From the NCBI RefSeq assembly GCF_028389875.1, contig NC_084671.1, positions 29,011,083-29,075,082 on the forward strand: a stretch of DNA of 64,000 nt, given 5' to 3'. Positions 34,491 to 46,700 of the stretch are shown in pieces (positions within the stretch are counted from its first letter, which is position 1; every line of letters begins with the position of its first letter). Source of the DNA: Rhea pennata. Taxonomy: Eukaryota; Chordata; Aves; Rheiformes; Rheidae. Under the pieces are notes generated by a model. That model was not told the origin of the DNA. It saw only the letters and a program-made list of their open reading frames with translations, and made no database searches. A program made the translations under genes and the position numbers.

Positions 34491-37400
34491 GTGAGGCGCG
34501 GCGGACCCGGCTTCCCCTTCGCCGTCCAAGTGGGCCGTGGCGGGGCGAGGCTCGAGGCCGCCAGAGGGGGAGGCTTTTTCGGCGGGGGCCGCCAGAACGG
34601 CAGCGCAGGGTCTCCCGGTGAGGAGGCTGCCCAGCCCCGCCCCGCCACCGTTCCCCCCACGCATACACCCGGGATGGCAGGCAGGGCCAAGATGGAGGGC
34701 TGAGTGGGGGCGTCCCGTGCTGGCAGGCAGCGTCGGGGAGGTGGGCTCCCGTGGAAGTCCCTTGAACTTTGTCGCTGAGTGGGAACTGCAAAATCGGGGG
34801 CTTTCCAGAGGAAAATTATTTAGTAGTATAGTCATCTCATCTTTGTGATGCTAGGCGTGTGCGTAGTTCGTAAATGGGGAAAAAAACTGAAGGGCGTGCA
34901 AGTGGAGTTTGTGCGGCGGCATGTCTCGGCAGTTTATTTTCAGGTGGCATCCAGGTAATAAAAGCAATCTCTATTACCTAAAGAGGCAGGCGGATATGCT
35001 GGAATCTCTTCTGTACTTAAACTAATTTTGCAGTTTTTTACTTTTCCCCTATTACTTTTTTTTTTTTGCAATTGATAACTGCAAAACTGTTAATGTCCAA
35101 CTGTTCCCTCTTTCCTGTCCCAATGTGCTGTGGCGAACATCCTCCCTTTATAAACAAGAAGAAAACTTTCTGATGGTTGAGAGCTTTATTACTGTTTTTT
35201 AATGGAGTCTTTAGATCAGTTTTATTCAAAGCAATGCTTCGCTCACTATATTCTGCCCTTTTATCTAATTTTGTTCAGGAAGGAGTAAAAACAGAGAACG
35301 ATCACATCAATCTAAAAGTTGCTGGCCAGGATGGTTCTGTGGTCCAGTTCAAAATAAAAAGGCACACACCTTTAAGCAAGCTGATGAAGGCCTATTGTGA
35401 GAGGCAGGTATGTACATCAGACACTGCTTTTGCAGGTTATGGCCTGGTTCTGCAGCGGGTTCTTTGTGCTGCTTGTGACTCTCCTCTTCCCATGAGGAAG
35501 AGTCCTTGGCAATATGGAAATTCCACTGTTTTTCTTTCTGGAACATTATAAATATCAGTGCATCAGAGAGTGAGTATGCCTGTTTGTACAAAAGCATAGG
35601 AGAGTAAAGACTTAAGCTTTGGCGCCTAGGCTTAACATCCTAACTGACAAAAAAGATTTTAATGCTTAAGTTGGTGAAAATTGCCTGTTCCTCTTTGTGT
35701 GCTCCTAGATTTCTAAAATATTCCCCTGATAATGATACTAGGAGTCAGAATTTTTTCAGTTCTCATCTTGGCTCTGAGATTAAATTACTATGTGACAGTA
35801 GGAATCTTTAGCTTCATAACCCTCGGTTTTATCATCTGTGAAATCTTTATTTACTTTATACAGTCTGTGTTTTCATTTTGGAAAATGTCAAGAAAACAAA
35901 TGATGCAACTTTTCTCATTTACAATTTCTTTCCTCCTGCTTTCACCTGTCTTCCACTGCCTGCTCCATGCTTGTGATTGCTGCATTCCACAGGTGGCAGG
36001 AAGCTGCTTTGTGTAGGAGACTGTTTTGGTGCAGTCCTCAGTTATATGGAAGAGTGATTTACCCTGACAGCCCCATTCTTGAGCTTGTAGTTCTGAGTAG
36101 TTGAACTACTGCTGCACTGTATTAGGCAGCACAAAAAAAGAAAGGAGTGTGAATGGCTTCCAGAAGAGGAGTGACATTTTGTATGCAGGCATCACTCTGT
36201 GTCTGATATATGTGGAATCCTTTCTTTGCTCACCTGAGTGCTGTGTTCTGCCCTGTCTTATGCCTGAGTGATGTTATGCTATGAGAACTAAATATAGTAT
36301 TGTCTTAGAAGACGTATGGGGAGCTTTTGCATCTGTGTGATTGGAAACAAGTCTGAGTAGCACAAGGGTTTCAAAGGATTTTAGAGGGCAAAACAAAGAC
36401 TTAGATCACTGAGGCAGGAAATAAAGACTGTATCATGTGATTAAACACTGTCATAATTTGATTCTCTCGTGAGTTCAACAAAGGTTTTAAGGGCGACGTT
36501 AACTCACTAACTTAAGTCTAACCCTTAAAAGGCCTAGTGTTTTTATTAATGACTCCTTCAAGTAAAAATCTTCATAAAGGCCTGCAAGTTTTTTTCCTCA
36601 GACAATTTTTGCTTCATGTTTCCTTTTCTTGTTACTGTTACTTTTCTGACTGCATAAGAAAAAATTGTCATTATTTTCTGTCCTGCCCCCTGAGACTTGA
36701 TAGAATTGTGTTTTGATTGATCTCAATTATATCCCTTCCTGTTAATATTTCTTTTTTTTCCTTGTCTTTACCTCCTTGGCATTTCTTCCTTTCTGCCTTT
36801 CTTGAACTTAGATATTGCTTTCTTGCTTGTCATCGATTATTGATATTTGTACCTTGCAGAGCAGGTACCAGAATTTAGACTGGAACCAGGTGCCAAACAA
36901 ACACCTGTTATTTCATATAGTGTCCTTGCTGTGGCAATAGCTGCTTTGGGAAATCAATCTAAATAGCTCTGCTTTCTATTTATATAGGAATTCCTCTTTA
37001 CCTTACTAGCTATATAGTAAGATAGAGGCATAAGTTTCCTGTCTATTTAATTTTTTTGAATCTTATTTTTTTTAGTATTTGTTCTGACAGTAAGTGAGAA
37101 AATGTTATTTTTACGTTCAATAACAAAAATGTGGTATTTCAAATTAATTATTTCAAACTTGCAGGGCTTGTCAATGAGGCAGATTAGATTCAGATTTGAT
37201 GGACAACCAATTAATGAAGCAGACACACCTGCACAGGTATGACAAAAAAAAAACCCTTCAGTTTTATTGCAGATTATTATAAAAATGTTTTGATGTCTGC
37301 ACGTAGATTAAAGTATTTCTGAGTCATTTTGATTATAAGACCATTGTCATAAGCTTAGTGCATTCCAAATAATTTGTCTAGGCTGGGATATTTTTCCTTT

Positions 37401-38065
37401 GAATTTTTTCACTACTCATGGTGACACTGATGCTGAAATAGCTGGCACCTGAGTGCCATTGTGGTTAGGTCCCCTGAACAGTGCTGGAGCTCTGTCTTCC
37501 TACTTCTGCTTCAGCCTGATTTGAGCAATTATTGCCCCTAAAAAGGCTGCTGCTGCTGCTGTCAGCACTGGTAATGCTGAGAATTTGGGAGTTTTTTTGC
37601 ATTGACGAGGCCTGCAGCAAGAACAGAAGAAACATGCTTGGCTGAGGTGCTTTATTGTAGTAGGTGCTAAATTGTTGCGTTTGGTCTGACCAACAAGTGT
37701 GCTTCGAAAACCTGTATCGGTCTTGGTGACACTCAGATGAAGACAGAGGAGGTTATGGGATTATGTTCTGCATGTAGCTGGGTGAAGTGTGCCCTTGGGC
37801 TGCTGGCTGAAAGTGCTTGGCTTTCTAGGCTTACAGATGGGGTGCCCTGTCTGGAGAGAGTGATGGAAAAAGTTTAGTACAGCATTAAAATTGCACACTA
37901 AGTGTTTAATTATTAGTAATGTTTGGGAATAGCGAGCTAAATGCTTTTGTAACTGTAGACCTGTATATTTCAAGTTTTATATTTTGTATATTAATCTAAC
38001 AGCTGGAGATGGAAGATGAAGACACTATTGACGTGTTTCAACAGCAGACGGGTGGAGTGTGTTAA
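34470..38065 (+). CDS. SUMO3: SUMO3 (small ubiquitin-like modifier 3), full coding span, 4 coding exons
   Basis: Exons 34470-34490, 35279-35407, 37165-37236 and 38003-38065 splice in phase 0 throughout to a 94-aa precursor. It begins [20 protein letters not shown]. The MSEE start and single Asn in TENDH are SUMO3-type; SUMO2 has MADE and TENNDH. The beta-grasp fold follows. Lys11 sits in the VKTE sumoylation consensus used for poly-SUMO chains. The C-terminus QQQTGG-VC has the di-Gly at 91-92 that SENP proteases expose before activation by SAE1/UBA2 and transfer by UBC9. The tail after GG is only two residues, against eleven in human SUMO3. Residue 69 is Ala where mammalian SUMO2/3 has Thr. 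Because the gene has introns and its own CpG island, it is not a retrocopy. Confidence 0.97.
35279..35407 (+). CDS. SUMO3: SUMO3 coding exon 2
   Basis: Acceptor ttgttcag and donor gtatgt flank 129 nt coding for residues 8-50, from EGVKTEND to MKAYCERQ. This contains the chain-forming Lys11 and the beta-2 groove (about QFKIKRH) that docks SUMO-interacting motifs. Confidence 0.97.
37165..37236 (+). CDS. SUMO3: SUMO3 coding exon 3
   Basis: Acceptor acttgcag and donor gtatga flank 72 nt for residues 51-74, [18 protein letters not shown] then ADTPAQ. Confidence 0.97.
38003..38065 (+). CDS. SUMO3: SUMO3 terminal coding exon 4 (di-Gly end)
   Basis: After the acceptor taacag it codes [20 protein letters not shown] and TAA. 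The acidic [11 protein letters not shown] strand and TGG are invariant in the SUMO2/3 group. Confidence 0.97.
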   Translation: MEMEDEDTIDVFQQQTGGVC

Positions 38066-39060
38066 GAAATGCCATCCTTTTGAGAAGAGGAATTTAAGGA
38101 TCCTCATCACACCTCCCTCCTTCATCTGTCCTTGGATTTGCTATTAAATAGTAAACAAATGAACATGCCGATCACACAGGATGCTTCTAAAACTTAAGAG
38201 GACATTTACCAAAATTGCTTTCTTGTCTTTGACGTACTGTGTGTGCAAGTCAAAACGTTATCTGCAGGGATTATATCTTAAATTGGGCCAATTTGATTTA
38301 AGTTCAGATTAAGTAATATGCATTGTCTATCTGCTGTTATCTTTTTTTTTTCTTTACACCTGTGGCCTAAATATTCATCTATGTTTTAGGATGTGTTCAT
38401 TCCTGGCTCTTGTTGTTCTTGCCCCACAAATCATATAAATAATTCAGTATATTTTTATGCCTATTGTGAGAAGTTTCCTCTTAAAATATGGCTAAGAGGA
38501 GGAAAAGAGCAGCTGACTTTAAAAATTTTTAGTATGTTATAAACACAGTTATTTCAGAACTCTTAAGCCTATGACACAGGGCCTGTATATGCAGATACAA
38601 TGCTTAGTATAGAGTCAGAGTTTGAAATACTGCAAATTTACGTGTGCGTTGTCATAATATGATAAAGTTGACTGAAATGTACTTTTTTCATGCAGAAATG
38701 AGAATTGTCCTGAATTATTGTTGGAAGTGGAGTTATCAGAACAGCTAGTCCAAATCTAATGCTCATGATAGAACAGCAGTATTTTGCGTTCTGTAAGTCT
38801 ATAAAAAAAGAAGCCCGTCACTGCAACCTTACTCGTTTACTAAGATGAATTTGTAACTTTTCTCTGTTCCCTTTAATACGACTCCGGAAACTGTATCTTT
38901 ATTTCTCAGTTGGTACTAGAAATAGGTGGCCTCAGGTTTCTTTTTAATACTTGTCTTTGGTAGATAAACTTGATCTATAAATGAGAAAAAAATATGCTTT
39001 TAGTGTCACCAAGCTGTATGTGCAGAAAAGCTGTCAAGAGCCTGGTAAGCAAGGAAGTAC

Positions 39061-39118
39061 GTGCGTGTGTGTGTGTGAGTGTGTGTGTGTATACATACAT
39101 ATATATATATATATATAT
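39061..39118. repeat. (TG)n-(TA)n compound microsatellite
   Basis: Alternating TG tract with one interruption, then a TACA/TA transition and about ten TA steps, within the SUMO3 3' UTR. Confidence 0.9.
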
Positions 39119-39924
39119 AAAAAAAATCTTGCAACAAATTTCTGCTCTACTCCTTCCCAAAATGTATGAAATTTTAAATGCATTTATGCGATGAGTTTGA
39201 GCTCCTTATGAAGTGTGAAATCTATTTCAAGTGAATTTTTAAAAAGGTCATCCTATTGTCCTTCAATAGGTTGTCCATTGCTGCTTGATGAGGTCATTAT
39301 CTGCCTTTTATATTTACCTGACCAATTTGACATTGTTAGATCATCTCCTGCTTGCTTGAAATCTTGCTGAAAAGGTCCTTATTTCCTTTTTTCCATTTTA
39401 TTGTGTATGGGTTAGGGTGGGATATCCTGTAGATCTCATTGTTTATTCACCAATTTGTACATTATTTGTTGTCCTTTACTATTGTATACAGTAAATATAG
39501 TTTGGTACTCTGTCTCTTGGTTTACGCTTAATGCTGTTGTGTTCCGGTTGCTTTTACTTGATACTGGGCTGCTGAAGCGCTGTTGTTTTTCCTTCCCTGT
39601 GTGTCTTGCAAGCCTTACACTTAAAATACAATTACGCTAAGTGGTTGTGCAGTTCATAATATGCATAGGTCAAGGATGGGTAATATTAATGTAAAGGAAT
39701 ATCTCCTTCAGACAGTCATTCAAGGTGTATTACTGTCTACTAAGGAGGAATATCAGTTGAATATGGCTGATTACACAGCAGTGGTATATTTGAGTTCTTC
39801 AGAGATCAGGTTTGGAAACTTTAAGATTTAAAAAAAAACATGGCTAGGTATAAATCACTTGAGTGTCTACTAAATACCTCCCTTAGCAACAAAATTCCAG
39901 GCTTACTGAGGCATTTTTCTGTGG

Positions 39925-39930
39925 AATAAA
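39925..39930 (+). terminator. SUMO3: SUMO3 poly(A) signal AATAAA
   Basis: First canonical hexamer after the SUMO3 stop, followed by a pyrimidine-rich stretch (ctttctgtctctcc). It ends about 630 bp before the UBE2G2 ATG. Confidence 0.65.
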
Positions 39931-40249
39931 ACAATTTGAACTTCTTTCTGTCTCTCCCCTCCCTTGCCTGTGATGCAGCTGCACTTTTTTGCTGCTTTTC
40001 CTGCCTGCAGTGGCTCTTCTAAAAGGTGATACAATCTGGACAGGCCTGTGAAGCGAAAGCCTCCGAGAGAAGTTTACGTGGTGAGCTCTGGCAGAAGTTA
40101 TTCCATATAGACTACTTGGTTTTCTGTAGTCAGGTCAGTGCAACCACCCGTGGCCCTAAACCAAACCCTAATTCATTCTGGGGTGAAACTTTTTAGTGGT
40201 GGTAAACAGAGACGCTGGAGGCTGGTGCTAAGGAGAAGACACGTGCGGA

Positions 40250-40790
40250 GGACGGCCAGGAAGGAACAGCAGCGCTTCTAAAAGGCGGCGTTACCTGTGT
40301 GCCGGTCGATCGCTGTCGGCTGGTTTAACCCCGCCGGGGGGACCCGGCCGGGCCACGGACCCGGCCCCTCTGAAGCTGTAACGGGCCGCGGGCGGCAGGA
40401 GCGCCGAGCGCTGCCCTAGCCCAGGCGGGCACCGCTCGGCGCCTGCGCGCCCGCCGCCCGCAGGAGGACTAGGCGTGCACCATAGAGGAGGAGCGGCCGG
40501 CTGCCGGCCTCTCTAGGCGCCGGCCGGAAGAGGCCGGGGCGTTGCTGGCGGCGGGCCGCACCATGGCGGGGACGGCGCTCAAGCGGCTCATGGCTGAGTA
40601 CAAGCGTGAGTGCGGCGGGGGGCAAGGAGGCTCGGCGGCGCCAGGCTGCTCTCGCGACGCTCGGGCTGTGCCGCGAAGCCCCCGGCTCCAGGAGTCGGGG
40701 GAGTGGCGGGGGCCGGGCCGGGCCGAGCTGCCGGCGGCGCCCTGGGCGCTGTGGGGCCCGGGCCGCCCGGGGGAGGCTGTGGAATCCCTG
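40250..40790 (+). promoter_or_regulatory. UBE2G2: CpG-island promoter of UBE2G2
   Basis: CpG density rises abruptly after about 40,240, peaks around the ATG and declines into intron 1. Palindromic GC-rich blocks such as gccggccgg occur just upstream of the start. No TATA box. Confidence 0.78.
40563..40605 (+). CDS. UBE2G2: UBE2G2 coding exon 1
   Basis: Strong start context (accATGG). Encodes [14 protein letters not shown] plus the first base of Gln15, followed by a perfect gtgagt donor. It lies inside a CpG island. Confidence 0.96.
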
Positions 40791-43700
40791 TGGGATCCTC
40801 TCCAGGCATCCCTGGGGGATCAGCAATCCTAGTGAGGGTGGCTGCGGAGCGGGAGCAGCCTGGGGGAGTGTGTTGGGGGAGGAGGGGGTCAGGAGCGCCC
40901 CTAGGGAGGGTGGCTATGGGGCGGGAGCACCTCGGGGGGACAGGGGTGTCTGTGAGGTGGTCTCGGTAGAGACAGCCTGGGGGGGGTGGCTGAGAGATGG
41001 GGGCAACTCTAGGGGGACTGCTGTGGGGTAGGGGGTGGTTGTGGGGCAGGGGAACAGCCCTGGGTGTGGACTGGCTGTGGGGCAGGGGCAAGCCTTGCAT
41101 TTAGCTGCGGGTGGGGGGTGGTTGAGGGGCAGGAGCAGCCCCAGGGGGTGGCTGGGGCAAATGGAGGGTGGCTGTGGGGAGCAGAGCGGACAACCAAGGG
41201 TGGGGGAGTGTCTGGAGGAAAGGAGACAGCTCTGTGGGGTGCAGACAGCACTGAGGGATAGTGCTAGGCCCAGGACCTCAGTCACGGCCCCAACCTCTCT
41301 GCTGCCCCCTCCTGGCACAATCCTGCTTCAAACCAAAGAGGAAACGGTGTGCAGGGCCTCTCTCCTGATCCCAAGCAAGTCTGGGAACCTGGCTACTGCG
41401 GAGGGAGCCCTGCAGGTCTGTGCCGTGGCCTGAGCAGGGCACAGGCCCTGTCCCTCTGTCTGTCCGGTAGCCCAGGGGGGCACCTTGCTGTGCCCATCTG
41501 ATGCTTTGCCAGCCTCCTGTCAGTTGGCCTGCTGGATCAGCAGGGCTCTGCCTGCAGCCTTTATACAGATGCCATGGCAGGGTAGGGGAGTTAAGTGGTG
41601 CTGAGATCTCTGAAGTGTGGGTGTGAAAGAGAGAAGTGAAGATTGCATAAAACGGCTTTCCTTTTTTAGTTTTTTTTTAATGTATTCAGCCATGTGCAAG
41701 TTGTTCTTGCTCTTCTCTGTTTCTGCAAATCACAGGCACGTGTGGGAGACTGTCCTGAGCAATGAATCTGTTTGTGAATGGTAGTACCAACACACTGTGT
41801 TTGGCTTGGCTGGCATATGTATTAGATGCTTAAGCTATGAAATCTAGGGGGAGTTTATGCACAGTTGACATGTGCCTGGAATTTCTTGATATAGGGAGTT
41901 CAGTCATGGTGGAGATCTGGAAATCCTGGGCAAGTAGCCAAATTCTTTTGTTTTTGCCAGGTTATGTTTTCCAGGTAGAACAAAATGCAGCCAGGCTTCC
42001 CTGGCCAGGAGATAGTTAGATGCTTGGTCGAGAGCTTAATGAAATTGCTGCAGTTAGGAATAGCATTTAAGCTAGAATTCAGTGATGAATGACATAAACA
42101 GACTTTTAACAAACAAGTCTAAGATGTGACATACTAATAGAGCCCCAGCTGGAGAAATTTGCTGTGCTGAGTAACTGATATTCTTCTTGCCAATCCCACC
42201 AGAGGGAGCAATAAGGCTCTTTTATTTTCCTGCTTCTCTGGGGAATGTACCACCACTGGGGCACATCTGCTTTCTGCAAGGCTAATACAAATAATCTCCT
42301 TACCTATGTGCTTGCAAGGTGTATGAAGGTGACTTCCTTTTGCAAGAAATGCAGTTCTTTTTTGTTTACCTGGTTGTTTTCAGTTTTTGAAATTATGGCT
42401 TTTATATAAGACAAGAAAGCAGAAAAGAAAAAAAAACCAGATTGTAAGGTAGTGTCTTTGCTAGGTGAAAGATTACATTTGGTTGTGAGGATTGGTCTCC
42501 TGCTTCATGGTTTGGTGAAGATTTTTTTCAGGGCTTCTGAGGTTGGCCAGGGATGAAGAATCATTTCCCACAGTACCATCATTTGAAGGAAGAATTACCT
42601 TCAATTTGTGTGAGACAGCAGGGTATTTTTCTACATGCATGCTTCCTGACACAGCACTGTGAGTATTCTCAGCCCATTCTGCAGTGCACATGTCTCTAAA
42701 GTTACCGTCACACGGGCATTTGTGGGGGCCGGCACGAGACCGCAGCCACACGGACTGCCGTTGCTCGTGGGAACGAGCAAGCCCTGTTGTGTCATCGTAC
42801 AGGTTAAGCTTGTGCTGACACTGTGTCCTAGAAACCTGCATTTTTCTATCGCCATCCAGAAGCACTGACCTGAAAGCCGACAGCAAAAAGACCTGGCCCT
42901 GCTTTTATCCGTTCTCTTCAATAAACCCCTTCTGTCCCAGAAAGCTTTTTTTGATCTGCTGTTGTTGAGCAGCTTTGAGATCTTATTGAAATGTCTAATA
43001 CGAATGAATTGTTCGGGAATGTAGCATCAAAAAGAATTGGACTTAATGCTAGAGGAAGGCATTATATGAGTCATCCCTGAATAGCTGCTGGTGAAACACT
43101 TATCGTGAACTGAGATAACGTCTTGTTTGTGATCTTGTTTTATAATTTCCCAGCTTTGATCAAATGTATCACTTTGCAAAATGAGTGTAACCCACGATGA
43201 CTAAGTGGACAATACTTCTGGAGACTTGAGTTAGGGAAGTAGCGTAAGCCTAAATTTTCAGTTTCTGCTGTCGTCTGGAGTATCCTGTTTTATGTGTGCA
43301 ATTCTAGGATTATGTTACATTCTTTTAAGGGGTGTTAACTGTGCTACAAAACAGAATCAAGCCTCAGGTATAACCCTTTACTAGTAGACTACGAAAGACC
43401 AGTTGTAGCTCTTTAGAAGTTGTTCTGCCTTGTAGAGTTTTTCAGTGCAAATATTTTGGAAAAAAATGAAATGTTTTGTAGTCTTTAATTAGATAATTTG
43501 ACCTCTTTTTGCTATTGTGTGTACTAATTATGAGGCAACGGGACCACAGACTGAGACTTGGCTTTGCATGAACTTTCAACTGCCTTCCTCAGGATGCTTG
43601 CTCCTTGTGCTAATCTACGTATAACGTGGCCAGTGGCAAATGGGTGTGGGGAAACTGAGGCAGCTTAAAATGACTGCTGCCTCCCAGGTTAGGTGGAATT

Positions 43701-46700
43701 TGTGTTCTCTTTCTCTGCACAACTTCACAAAATTTTTTGCCAAAGTTTTGGGCTTCAGGCAAGGGAGGATGTTTCCTTTGATAGCGTTGCTGATCAGTTG
43801 GTTTAAAGCATATGTGAAACTGCAGCCTGAGATTAAGCAACATCAATCAGCGTTTGAGAAGACTTTTAAAACCAGATATGTTTACACATATATGTATGTG
43901 TGTGTATGTGTGCATGTGTTCCCACAATTATTTTATTTTTGTTCTTCTTCCCTATCTCTTCCCTTTAGTCATTCTGAGTTGCGACAGAAATATATTGGCA
44001 TCAATGCCTTGCTGATAGGAGTATTTTGATTACCAGTTCTCTAATTCTTTCTTTATTTGTTGTGGGGTTTTTTTATTTCTTTTTTATTTTGGCCTGTGAT
44101 TTTCTGTGTGTCATTATTTAGATCTGTTTATTCTTACCTTCTGTGAAAGATGCTTTACTTTATGAGGAGTTTCAACCTGTTGGAGCCCAGCATCTCTTTG
44201 GGGGAGATGCTGTGAAATCACTCTATTTTCTCTTCTTTGTGGAGAAGAGAAGAATCTAGAAGGAAGATGGGCAAAAGTGTGGAGGTAAACAGGGGAGATG
44301 GATTTTTTTTTTTTGTCCTTGTTTAGATTTTTACTCATTTTTGGAGTGTGTTGATTTTTTTTTCAGCTATCTCACATCTGTTTTTATGCACTGCCAGAAC
44401 TAATTTAGATAAGAATAAATAACAGGACTTGACTGCTGTTAGGGCATACATTTTAGTTACTAATTCTAAACTTAGAATAATTAACAGTGTTAACATCTGA
44501 AATCAGTCTCTCAATAGGTGCTTATGCTTGTGAGAATTAGAAGATGAAAACCCGCTTTTTACCTTTGCCACTAGTTTGCAGCATGATCTTGAAGGTATCC
44601 TGTCACTCAAACATGAAAAATCTGAAATGCAGGTACTTTGAAAACACTAAGTCAAATTTATAGCTATCCAAGAATTGTAGTTCTGTGCACTATATAGAAA
44701 AATACTTCCTTTCTGGCGCAAGGAAAGAGGTGACTGAGCTGTGCAATGTAGTGCTAACATTATTGAGAACACGGTAGGACTAAAAGTATCAGATTTAAGT
44801 ATGGCAAAAAACAGTGAGAGTTAAACAAAAAAAAATACTGAGAAGTCGTGGACACCGTCCTCCTACAGAACCAAATCTGGTGCTTCAGCTTCCTGTTCCT
44901 GTCATTTGGAGAGGGTTTGTATGGAGCTAGAAGAAAGCTCCAGCTGAATGGAGAGTGATTAGCTCCTCTCCCTTGGGGGAAAAAAAAGGGATGAAAGTTT
45001 ATAGTAGGACTCTGCAGCTGTCACTGGTAAACCACTGCTTTGAAAAGGCTCTTTTTTTTCCTTGAGCATAGCATTTAGGAAATCTCTGAAATTCAACACC
45101 AAATAAATTAAATCATGAAGTCTATGAAAGCAGGCTGTAAAAAATCGGATTTAAAACAGAGGGTTCACTTAGAAATGCTGATTTCAATAAATGGTGCACA
45201 GCTGAGCTAGATTTTTCACAATCAGATCCAGCACACGCAGCCTGGGCAGGGTAGGCTGGTTCAGTGAGCTGGTCAGCAGTTTTCCTGCTGATGTGGCTTT
45301 TCCTGCTGATGCATTTATCCCTTTGGTTGCCAGGTCGGATGTGAGGGATGCAACAGGAGTGCGTGGCTGAGGATGGAGGGGAACACTCCCCTGTGCGTTT
45401 GGAGGGCCATCCCACACTTCTACATAAGGTCACGTTACCTTGGGTGTCGTTGTCTGGGCTCACAATGAGATGCTAAGTCAGAGAAGCGGGAATAAAACCG
45501 GGAATCTCATGCAGAGTAGGAAGAAGAAGATGGTGGTTTCCAGCATCTCAATCCGGACCCTGTCAGGTAGTGATGTGAGTCTGTGCCCCTAGTATTTCCC
45601 GAGTCGTGTGTGTTTTGTTACCTTGGAGATACGCCACATCGATACAGTTTTTAGAAAGCATAGTGTTGATCTTCTCTTTTAAGAATGTGATCAGTCTTTT
45701 TAATTAACCCCTTTAACAAGAGGACGTGTTTTCAAATCTCCTCCTTTTTGCCGAGGTGTAATTGGACTGCGATGACTCCAGAGTGAGCAGTGAAATGAAA
45801 GGAATGACACTGACTGTGTGTGCGCCCAAAGCTGATCCGAGTTCCTGATAGCAGCGCTGTGCTTTGGTACTGCCAGGTCTCCATTTTGCTCGAGCTCAGC
45901 ATAAAAGCAAAGCTTTATTTTAAAGTGTAGCTCCTGTCATACAGGCTGGGACTTTGTTGTGTTTGGGTTTGGAAGCAAATCTCCTGATGACACGCAGCAA
46001 AACCGTGCTGCAAATGAGATGCCTTGTGGGGAATGTGCAACTGGAAGCTCTGCTTCAGATGCTCTGCAGTGCTCGACAGAGATGTTACTCCAAATCCCTG
46101 CGGGCTCCTCCAGCGTGCGCCTAACGCACGTGTCTGTGTAGAAAGCTCTGCAACCCCCAGATTTCCAGTGATTCCCTGAAGTGGTTCTCATCAAGTATTT
46201 ATACATAGCCTAGTGCGTTATCTGCCTTCCTTTGTGCTGACCACAGCTCCTCCTTGTGACTCCGTTGATCCTTTGTATTCCACAGAGACTTTTCTTGTCA
46301 TGACAGCATTTCCCTTCTTTCAAATGCTTTTTTTTTTTTTAAGATCCCTTTTCTGACTTCCAGTTTGAACCTTGTCCCTGTTGTCCGCTAGTCCTTCCGC
46401 CTCTTAGAGGTCCCTAAGAGGACATTGCTGCCGACAGACTTGTTCCATGAGAAGCCTGAAAGCTTACCTCGTGGAAGGATAATCAAAGGGTGGTATCAGG
46501 AGGCTGTTAATCTCATGGATCCTGTTGATTGTAACACTGGTGATTAGTGCTGTGTAAGATTCAGTCATGGGAAGGTGGTGGCACAAACAGATTAATGAAT
46601 TGGTGGTAGCAGCTGGGGGAGTTGTGATGCTCTGCAGGATCAGAGCTGCTATGTTGGTCCTTGTGGAGTCCCAGAGTTTCAGGTGAGGATGACAGAGTTG

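Larger units (their letters stand above)
33960..34640 (+). promoter_or_regulatory. SUMO3: CpG-island promoter of SUMO3
   Basis: CpG-rich block around the SUMO3 ATG with an E-box CACGTGAC (34,240-34,247), a CCAATC box 14 bases farther on (34,260-34,265), a CRE-like tgacgca near 34,123, two (CG)n tracts and G-rich and C-rich runs. No TATA box is visible. Confidence 0.8.
34491..38002 (+). other. SUMO3: SUMO3 introns 1-3
   Basis: Introns 34,491-35,278, 35,408-37,164 and 37,237-38,002, all GT-AG and all phase 0. Intron 1 starts inside the CpG island; the others are AT-rich with no recognised elements. Confidence 0.9.
38066..39945 (+). other. SUMO3: SUMO3 3' UTR
   Basis: AT-rich non-coding sequence from the SUMO3 stop to a canonical AATAAA at 39,925-39,930, about 1.9 kb. 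An ATTAAA at 38,143-38,148 could make a very short form. A TG/TA microsatellite (39,061-39,118) lies inside. The cleavage position is estimated. Confidence 0.65.

Noticed and set aside
33581-34835. Several 200-270-codon frames over the SUMO3 promoter
   Set aside because: GC-rich stop-poor DNA around a well-supported short exon; no conserved domain pattern.
42473-42886. 137-codon minus-strand frame in UBE2G2 intron 1
   Set aside because: Overlaps the CpG-enriched segment but shows no retroviral or other domain motif; treated as a chance frame.
45280-45312. Tandem copy of ttttcctgctgatg
   Set aside because: Only two short copies; no larger repeat structure around it.
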